Shown here: piece after piece, positions 58,274 through 64,000 of the stretch
How the letters are laid out: every line of letters begins with the position of its first letter
How positions within the stretch are numbered: the stretch's first letter is position 1
Assembly: GCF_000761245.1 (NCBI RefSeq)
Contig: NZ_AWOR01000046.1
Span: 248,001-312,000, forward strand
Length of the DNA stretch: 64,000 bases
Direction of reading: 5' to 3'
Origin: Comamonas testosteroni
GTDB taxonomy: Bacteria; Pseudomonadota; Gammaproteobacteria; Burkholderiales; Burkholderiaceae_C
Notes under the pieces: generated by a model
What the model was told of the DNA's origin: nothing
The model's input: the letters and a program-made list of their open reading frames with translations, nothing else
Database searches by the model: none
Translations under genes and position numbers: made by a program

Positions 58274-59667
58274 TGGGCGTTGATCCGTTGCACGGGCTCC
58301 AGAATCCACGAGGAATCCAGCACTTCGGGCCAGGGCTGGTAGGCACGAGCCATCAGATAGAACAGGTTCTTCTCGGGCGTGGGCAGCCAGTTGGCACGCT
58401 TTTCAGGGCCCGGGTCTGTGGGCTGCAACCAGATGTCCAGACTGCCGTCGGCGTTGAACTTCATGCCTTTGGTGCGGTCGCCAATGGAGTAGCGGTTGAT
58501 GGGGTTGTCCACCATGTACTGGCCTCCGGTCACAAACTCATAGAGGGAGATGGACCAGAAGGCATCGGAGGGCAGGCGACCTTGGGGCAGATGCAGTCGG
58601 TAAGCCTGTCCCTTGCCGAGAGCCTGATTGTTGCCGTCCACACTGGCAGCGAAATAGGTGGCTTCTGCGGCCTCCAGGCCCAGGATGCCCCCCGACATGG
58701 CTGCAGATTGGGCACGCATGGCGTAGTTTGTTCCAAAGCCGTCAGGCAGGCGATATGGGGTCCAGCCGTTTCTGCGTCCAGGGTCAGCCGTCTTGCGGTC
58801 GGCATTCAGGCGATTTTTGAGTTCGCTTTTCTCGATCTCGGGCGCCAGGCTCAGCCAGCGCTGCTGCACGGCCTCGGGCAGCTTGTCCCAGCTGCAGGCC
58901 TTGCCGCAGATGCCCACGCTGGCAAAGCGCTGCAGCAGTGGTTGTTCCGTGCCGGGTGGTGGGTTGCGCGCCAGGGCCTCATTGCTCACATCGACAAAGC
59001 GGCTCCAGTCCTGGGCTTGCGGCTTGAGCTGCGGATTGTCTGCGCCGGTCTTGAGCACAGGCTCCATGCGAAACCCATCCTGTACTGCATGGGCGCGCTT
59101 GAGATCATCTTCACCGGTCACTAGCACGCGCAAATTCAGATAGACATCACGTGTGGGCGCGCGCACGATCTGGTCGACCTGCGGGATCTTGCCGCTCCAG
59201 CGTGGGCCGACCAGGGCCACCTTGCGTGCCTTGGTGCCGCCAATACGCCGGCCCACGTAGGAGAAGGTGTTGAGGTCTGCGCCAATCATGGCGATCACGT
59301 AGTAGCGGCCATGGGTTTCGGGCAGAGACAGCACCAGGGGAGACTTTTCGAGATCCAGCCAGGCAGTGGAGTAGAAGGTGTCGCGAATCGGGCCGTTGGC
59401 CCAGCGGTCCTTGGGCGTGGCCAGGTGGCGCGAGTGGCGGAACTGGTTGAGGGTGGTGGCGGTGGCCGAGTCCTTGACCTCCAGGGCTTCATGTCGCATT
59501 TTCATGAATTCCTGATAGGGGTAGGCGTAGAGCATGGCCTCGCGGATCAGGCTGTCCAGAGCCTGGTCTTCGGTGGCCGCGGATGTCTGGACATGGGTCA
59601 TGCCCAGGCAAAGGCCCAATGCAGCAGCCGCCATGGCGCGCAGCCCGGCGCGGTTCAACTTTGACAT
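58270..59667 (-). CDS. exported DUF1254/DUF1214 protein
   Basis: A 465-residue exported protein with a signal peptide (LRAMAAAALGLCLGMTHVQTSA) and two domains. The DUF1254 half has REAMLYAYPYQEFM, NQFRHSRHLATPKDR and PDTFYS-like RDTFYSTAWLDL. The DUF1214 half has FWSISLYEF, NPINRYSIGDRT and NWLPTPEKNLFYLMARAY. Such proteins are frequent next to hydrophobic-compound catabolic genes, but no activity is established. It lies between the DUF1329 gene and the alkylsulfatase gene, overlapping the latter by 4 bases. Confidence 0.9.
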   Translation of the reverse strand: MSKLNRAGLRAMAAAALGLCLGMTHVQTSAATEDQALDSLIREAMLYAYPYQEFMKMRHEALEVKDSATATTLNQFRHSRHLATPKDRWANGPIRDTFYSTAWLDLEKSPLVLSLPETHGRYYVIAMIGADLNTFSYVGRRIGGTKARKVALVGPRWSGKIPQVDQIVRAPTRDVYLNLRVLVTGEDDLKRAHAVQDGFRMEPVLKTGADNPQLKPQAQDWSRFVDVSNEALARNPPPGTEQPLLQRFASVGICGKACSWDKLPEAVQQRWLSLAPEIEKSELKNRLNADRKTADPGRRNGWTPYRLPDGFGTNYAMRAQSAAMSGGILGLEAAEATYFAASVDGNNQALGKGQAYRLHLPQGRLPSDAFWSISLYEFVTGGQYMVDNPINRYSIGDRTKGMKFNADGSLDIWLQPTDPGPEKRANWLPTPEKNLFYLMARAYQPWPEVLDSSWILEPVQRINAQ

Positions 59668-59791
59668 GTGATTGAGATGGTGTTGTTGTGGTGATGATCG
59701 GGGCCGGTGGCTTTTTCCATCCCGGCCCGGGCCTGTCTGCGGCCAGCACCGCATACAGTGTGTGCTGGCGGTTCATTGAGGCAGCGGCGGC

Positions 59792-61177
59792 TCAGGTGCC
59801 GGCGTTGCGCGTGGCTTCAGGGGTGAACATGGATGGGGTCATGTCTCCCTTGTTGAGCACGGGGCCCTTGGGGCGCTCCTGGAACATGTTGTAGGCCACG
59901 TAGCCGCCGCCAATCAGGTCGTGGTAGAAGGCCGTGCCTGCATGCCAGGCGTTGGAGTCAAACGCGTAGTAGTAATTGATGAGGCCCTGCTGCCACAGAT
60001 TGCCGCGTGCATCGTAGAAGTCACTCATCACGGCGTGGCCGGTGTCTTCATCAAGGAAAAGCACGCGCTTGCCATAGAGATGGCGATAGCCTTCCTTGAG
60101 CGTGGCTTCCAGCACCCAGACGCGGCGCAGTTCGTAGCGCATGTAGTCGGGGTTGGCATGGCCGGGCTTGAGCAGATCGGCGTACTTCACGGTATTGGCG
60201 TGAATCTTGTACGCGTTGGCGGGAATATAGATTTCCTTCTTGCCCAGATTCTTCCAGTTGTAGCGCTCGGGAGAACCATTGAAGAGACGGTCGGAATCAA
60301 TCGTCATCTTTGCGCCCACACCGCCCCCCATGGGCTGGTCAAAACCGTACTCGGGAATCTGGCGCACCCGGCGTGTACCCGGGTCATAGCTCCAGCCCAG
60401 GCGCTTGTCCTTGCCGAAGTTGACCGGCTCCCGGCTGACGCTGACCCCGCCTTTCTCGCGTTCGGGCAGCTTGACCGCATTCATGCCCTGGGCCATGGTG
60501 CCTTCCAGCGGCTTGCCAGCCTGCTCGGGCGAGTTCAGCAGACTCATGCTGCGGTTGTCGGCGCGGCCGAAGACGGTGGAGCCGTCCTGCATCACATAGG
60601 CGTTGTCACGCAGTGTGTGTTCGGTGAACGAGCGCAGCGGAAACAGGTTGTTGAAGGCCAGCTCCATGCCGGTCTTAGGGAAGGGGAACGGTATGGCCCC
60701 CTTGACTGCGTTGTCGGTGCCCATTCCGTCGGCGCTTATCACGGCGTTCTGCGCATTGGCTTTGGCCGAGGCACAGGCAAAGTCCGGATAGCGGAAGTCG
60801 CGATGGCCCGGATAGACGGGAATGCTGAAAGTCTTGGGGTAGCGCGCAAACATGGCCTTTTGGCCTTCGGTCAGATTGGCGGCGTACTTGGCGACATTCT
60901 CGGCCGTGATGGAGAACAAGGGCTTTTCATTGGCATACGGGTCCACCGGGTGCTGACCCGCATGCGGCGTGTACTGAATTCCAGGCGGCGTTCCGAGCCA
61001 TTTGCCCGTGTATTCGGGCACGCCGCTGGCGGTGCCGGCCTTTTCAGCACCGATACAGGTCAAGGACTTGCCCAGCTTTTCAATTTCTTCGGGGCTGCCT
61101 TTGGCAGCGGCTGCACCAGCCATGACGCTGGTCACGGTCAGCGCGATCAGGGCGCGGTAGCTCAGGTTGCTTTCCAT
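59792..61177 (-). CDS. exported DUF1329 protein
   Basis: A 461-residue exported protein of the DUF1329 family (LolA/LolB-like fold, often paired with DUF1302 outer-membrane proteins in steroid, lipid or terpenoid catabolism). It has a signal peptide (YRALIALTVTSVMAGAAAA) and typical segments RRVRQIPEYGFDQP, NPDYMRYELRRVWVLEATLKEG and YGKRVLFLDEDTGH. ATG 61177 has GAGG upstream; an in-frame GTG at 61180 is one codon earlier. First gene of the sulfatase operon; no DUF1302 partner is in the window. Confidence 0.9.
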   Translation of the reverse strand: MESNLSYRALIALTVTSVMAGAAAAKGSPEEIEKLGKSLTCIGAEKAGTASGVPEYTGKWLGTPPGIQYTPHAGQHPVDPYANEKPLFSITAENVAKYAANLTEGQKAMFARYPKTFSIPVYPGHRDFRYPDFACASAKANAQNAVISADGMGTDNAVKGAIPFPFPKTGMELAFNNLFPLRSFTEHTLRDNAYVMQDGSTVFGRADNRSMSLLNSPEQAGKPLEGTMAQGMNAVKLPEREKGGVSVSREPVNFGKDKRLGWSYDPGTRRVRQIPEYGFDQPMGGGVGAKMTIDSDRLFNGSPERYNWKNLGKKEIYIPANAYKIHANTVKYADLLKPGHANPDYMRYELRRVWVLEATLKEGYRHLYGKRVLFLDEDTGHAVMSDFYDARGNLWQQGLINYYYAFDSNAWHAGTAFYHDLIGGGYVAYNMFQERPKGPVLNKGDMTPSMFTPEATRNAGT

Positions 61178-61597
61178 CACGAATCCTCAAAGATGTATGT
61201 GTGCAGCATTTGCACTATCGATCTGCCCGCGAATCGGGCCAAGGTCTAGTCCAGGTCAGCTAGTCGCTGACTTGACGCCTGTCGATGAATTCAATGTTCA
61301 AGCGAGCTCTGCCGCCCACCATCGCTCGTTTGGACTAGACCGTAAGGCCTAGCGAAGTCACCTCAGAGACAGACTGCTGCTCCAGCCCTGCGCTGACTGG
61401 AGCAGGCAAGGGAAAACCTGTGGCATCAGACCTCGGGAAAACCAAGATGAATTTGGGTTTGAGGGAGGCCTGGCGTGATGCTTTTGAAGGCGAAAGGCCG
61501 CCATGGGCCGGGCGACGTAGGCCGCAAGGACTACCGGTGTCTGAAGACCCGGGTGGCTAAGTGCCTGCTTTGCTGCAGGGCGTTGCCGGTGCCTGGC
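61178..61597. other. regulatory intergenic region, DUF1329 operon / conserved hypothetical
   Basis: 420 bases with the inverted repeats described at 61243-61341 and no supported coding region. The right part (61345-61597) is featureless to my reading. Confidence 0.5.
61243..61341. promoter_or_regulatory. paired CTAG-centred inverted repeats upstream of the DUF1329 operon
   Basis: GGTCTAGTCCA (61243-61253) and its exact reverse complement TGGACTAGACC (61331-61341) are 88 bases apart, 66 and 154 bases upstream of the DUF1329 start. Each is itself nearly palindromic around CTAG. A third element, GTCAGC-TAGTC-GCTGAC (61255-61271), abuts the first. The arrangement suggests paired operators with possible looping. 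Confidence 0.55.
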
Positions 61598-62008
61598 TCA
61601 GCTGCCGGGCATGCCAAACAGGTCATGGGCATCCAGCAGGGCCCAGGCAATCTCGGGCCTGCGCTCCAGCCCCTTGCGGATGGCGGCCGGAATGCTCTGA
61701 CGTGTTTTGCGGCATAGACCCGGCAGGTCGCCGAGCTCGATCTGGATGCCGCGCATGGTGCGCACCTCGTTGTTGCCGGGGGTGATGCGTATCTCCAAGC
61801 CCAGGAGCGCGTGAATGCGCTGCTGCATATGCTCGAGATCGACCAGGCTGCTGATGCTCTCCAGGCGCTGCAGCAGCTTTTTTTCTTCCTCGCGCGTGAG
61901 CTGCAGAATGCGCAGATCCGCATCCGGCGTGCCAAGCAACTGCTCGCGCCGGCAGTCGCAGGCGCCGGGCGGGCATTCAACACGGATGGGCAGGGGGGGC
62001 GGCTGCAT
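61598..62008 (-). CDS. conserved hypothetical protein with Cys-rich N-terminus
   Basis: A 136-residue protein of unknown function. It has Cys residues in RVECPPGACDC near the N-terminus and one in GLCRKTRQSIPAA, enough for metal or redox chemistry. A heptad-like charged helix follows (LTREEEKKLLQRLESISSLVDLEHMQQRIHALLG). I believe similar proteins occur in other Burkholderiales. ATG 62008 is chosen at the first conserved residues; 62044 is an alternative. It is divergent from metN, with 328 bases between. Confidence 0.6.
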   Translation of the reverse strand: MQPPPLPIRVECPPGACDCRREQLLGTPDADLRILQLTREEEKKLLQRLESISSLVDLEHMQQRIHALLGLEIRITPGNNEVRTMRGIQIELGDLPGLCRKTRQSIPAAIRKGLERRPEIAWALLDAHDLFGMPGS

Positions 62009-62336
62009 AGGGCGGCAGAGAAAACCAGAGGCAGATGCAAGCATGCTAAGGCCTGCAAGGCCGTGCCGCCAGTGGGGACAGGCCCGGGCAAGGCTCGCAT
62101 TTGCTGGCTTGCTAGCGGCGCCATAAGTGAATTCACTTGTCCCAGTTGCTCTCAGGTTTGCCTAGACTCAGGCATTATTGAGGGTTACTACTAAAAGTAG
62201 GCTGGCTTGATCTGCCGGCATCTACCAGAACGAAGGCCTGCATTGCCCGCTGCTCGGCAGCGCTGCAGCTGGGATGGGAATAATCACTTTTTATAGCGTA
62301 AAACGCATTGTTCATGCGTGATTCGCGATATTTTTC
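62009..62336. other. intergenic region upstream of metN
   Basis: 328 bases, holding the metNI promoter. It becomes AT-rich near 62280-62336. I looked for a SAM-type riboswitch or S-box hairpin before metN and did not find a convincing one. A hairpin-rich stretch (GCCGGCATC, GCAGCGCTGCAGC) lies near 62215-62270. Confidence 0.4.
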
Positions 62337-63383
62337 ATGATAGAAATTCGGGATTTATCCCTGACATACCAAGGCTCCAAGGGCCCGGTGCACGCCTTGC
62401 GTGGCATCAATCTGGAAATCGCCTCCGGCGAGGTGTTCGGCATCATCGGCCGCTCCGGCGCGGGCAAAAGCTCGCTGGTGCGTTGCCTGAATCTGCTCAA
62501 CCGCCCCACGAACGGCAAGGTCATCGTCAACGGACGCGACCTCATGCAGCTGTCCGATGGCGAGCTGCGCGCAGCGCGCCGCGACATCGGCATGGTGTTC
62601 CAGCACTTCAACCTGCTGTCGTCCCGCACCGTCTATGACAACGTGGCCCTGCCGCTGGAGCTGGCCGGTGTTTCCAAGGACGAGATCTATCAGCGCGTGA
62701 CGCCGCTGCTGGAGCTGGTGGGCCTGGATCATCTGGCCGACCGCTATCCGGCACAGATTTCCGGCGGGCAGAAACAGCGCGTGGGCATTGCCCGGGCGCT
62801 GGCCAGCAACCCCAAGGTCCTGCTCAGCGACGAGGCCACTTCGGCGCTGGACCCCGAAACCACGCGCTCCATTCTGGATCTGCTGCGCAAGGTCAATCGT
62901 GAGTTGGGCGTGACCGTGGTGCTGATCACCCACCAGATGCTGGTGATCAAGCAGATCGCCGACCGCGTGGCCGTGATCGACGGTGGCGAGATTGCCGAGC
63001 TGGGGCCCGTGATCGACGTCTTCACCCGCCCTCAGCAGACGATCACCAAGAGCCTGATCGACGAAATCGTGCCCCAGCAACTGCCCGAGTCGGTGATGAA
63101 GCGCGTGAACCAGCTGGCCGCCCAGCTGCAGCCCGGCCAGCAAGGCCAGCTGCTGCGCCTGTCCTATGCGGGCGAGAGCGCCTATCAGCCGATTCTCTCG
63201 CACCTGATTCGCGAGCTGGGTCTGGATCTGTCGATCCTGCACGGGCAGATCGACGAGATCCAGGAGCAGACCTTTGGCTCGCTGGCGGTGTACGCCAGCG
63301 GCGAGGCCGCCAAGATTGACGCAGCCGTGGAGCACCTGCGTGCCAGCGGTGTGCAAGTGCAGATCGTGTCCAGCAAGGATTGA
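62337..63383 (+). CDS. metN: methionine ABC transporter ATP-binding protein MetN
   Basis: A 348-residue ABC ATPase of D/L-methionine uptake. Walker [19 protein letters not shown]-loop VFQHFNLL, signature [16 protein letters not shown] and Walker [17 protein letters not shown] are all present. The C-terminal NIL regulatory domain (about 260-348) senses methionine. It is followed after 5 bases by metI. Confidence 0.93.
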   Translation: MIEIRDLSLTYQGSKGPVHALRGINLEIASGEVFGIIGRSGAGKSSLVRCLNLLNRPTNGKVIVNGRDLMQLSDGELRAARRDIGMVFQHFNLLSSRTVYDNVALPLELAGVSKDEIYQRVTPLLELVGLDHLADRYPAQISGGQKQRVGIARALASNPKVLLSDEATSALDPETTRSILDLLRKVNRELGVTVVLITHQMLVIKQIADRVAVIDGGEIAELGPVIDVFTRPQQTITKSLIDEIVPQQLPESVMKRVNQLAAQLQPGQQGQLLRLSYAGESAYQPILSHLIRELGLDLSILHGQIDEIQEQTFGSLAVYASGEAAKIDAAVEHLRASGVQVQIVSSKD

Positions 63384-63388
63384 GAGCG

Positions 63389-64000
63389 ATGTTTGAGAAT
63401 TTTTCGGAAATGATGCTCCAGCTGCTGCTGGATTCCTTCTGGGAGACGCTGATCATGGTCGGCATCTCGGGCCTGATCGGCGGTCTGATCGGTATTCCGC
63501 TGGGCGTGTTCCTGCGCCTGACCGACCACGGCGGCATTTTGCAGAACGGCCCGGCCAACAAGGTTGTCGGCTGGATCGTGAATGCGCTGCGCTCCACCCC
63601 CTTCATCATCTTGCTGGTGGCCATCATTCCGCTGACGCGTCTGATCACGGGTTCTTCCATCGGTACCTGGGCGGCCGTGGTGCCGTTGACGATTGCGGCG
63701 GCGCCTTTTGTGGCCCGTCTGGTGGAGACCGCCTTGCGCGAGGTCGATGGCGGCCTGATCGAGGCGGCCCAGTCCATGGGTGCGACCACCGGCCAGATCG
63801 TCTGGAAGGTGCTGCTGCCCGAGGCGCTGCCCGGCATCGTCGCGGGCCTGACCATCAGCTTCGTGAGCCTGACCGGCTACTCGGCCATGGCAGGTGCCAT
63901 CGGCGGTGGCGGCCTGGGCGACCTGGGTATTCGCTACGGCTACCAGCGCTTCTTGCCCGACGTGATGCTGGTTGTGGTGATCATCCTGATCTTCTTTGTG
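63389..64000 (+). CDS. metI: methionine ABC transporter permease MetI (truncated by window end)
   Basis: The open frame from ATG 63389 runs off the window after 204 codons; MetI is about 217 residues, so only the C-terminus is missing. It has five or more membrane helices and the permease EAA loop EAAQSMGATTGQIVWKVLLPEALPG that contacts MetN. Typical neighbours are metN upstream and metQ downstream (outside the window). Confidence 0.93.
   Translation, partial: MFENFSEMMLQLLLDSFWETLIMVGISGLIGGLIGIPLGVFLRLTDHGGILQNGPANKVVGWIVNALRSTPFIILLVAIIPLTRLITGSSIGTWAAVVPLTIAAAPFVARLVETALREVDGGLIEAAQSMGATTGQIVWKVLLPEALPGIVAGLTISFVSLTGYSAMAGAIGGGGLGDLGIRYGYQRFLPDVMLVVVIILIFFV

Noticed and set aside
62009..62336. 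SAM riboswitch before metN
   Set aside because: No conserved SAM-I, SAM-II or SAM/SAH core could be recognised; only generic hairpins are present.

Overview
The window looks like chromosomal DNA of a betaproteobacterium of the family Comamonadaceae, most likely Comamonas (C. testosteroni-like). The basis is the high-GC coding style, the three Bug/TctC-type periplasmic binding proteins, a RelA-type stringent-response enzyme, the nap-ccm supercluster, and short intergenic repeats of a kind I recall from Comamonadaceae. The species is an inference; no rRNA gene is present.

Layout. 1-8.7 kb is mostly housekeeping: FMN reductase, serB, a Bug protein, a membrane protein, mfd, and ispD-ispF. 8.7-17.1 kb holds a GFA-family protein, an EnvZ/OmpR two-component pair, a SIMPL-domain protein, 3-hydroxybutyrate dehydrogenase, an alpha/beta hydrolase overlapping relA, and tRNA-Val(GAC). 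17.4-28.6 kb, all on the minus strand, is one long run of overlapping genes read as napEDABC followed by ccmABCDEFGHI: periplasmic nitrate reductase plus the complete system I cytochrome c maturation machinery it needs.

29.3-39.5 kb is the most interesting part. A minus-strand run encodes ATP sulfurylase small subunit (CysD, in frame behind a domesticated IS630-like transposase/HTH domain) and a CysN-CysC fusion (ATP sulfurylase GTPase plus APS kinase). It continues with a DUF1214 protein, a PAPS-type sulfotransferase, an EthD-like protein, two paralogous SnoaL-like proteins, an SRPBCC protein and an SDR. CysQ (PAP phosphatase) is divergent. Together they form an apparently self-contained module: make PAPS, transfer sulfate to an unknown, probably hydrophobic or polyketide/steroid-like substrate, and remove PAP.

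39.5-54.4 kb holds catabolic genes under LysR control: a Bug protein, a two-subunit Mo-hydroxylase, DNA polymerase II, a LysR/Bug/FAD-monooxygenase locus, and a LysR/orotate-PRTase-like/M20 amidohydrolase locus. 54.5-56.8 kb is a sulfide/persulfide module (BigR-type ArsR repressor, two YeeE-type transporters, ETHE1-type persulfide dioxygenase). 56.8-61.2 kb is an operon of DUF1329, DUF1254/DUF1214 and a secreted metallo-beta-lactamase-fold alkylsulfatase, which may be a desulfating counterpart of the sulfotransferase operon. The window ends in metN and a truncated metI (methionine ABC importer). No CRISPR array, rRNA, phage or intact insertion sequence was seen.
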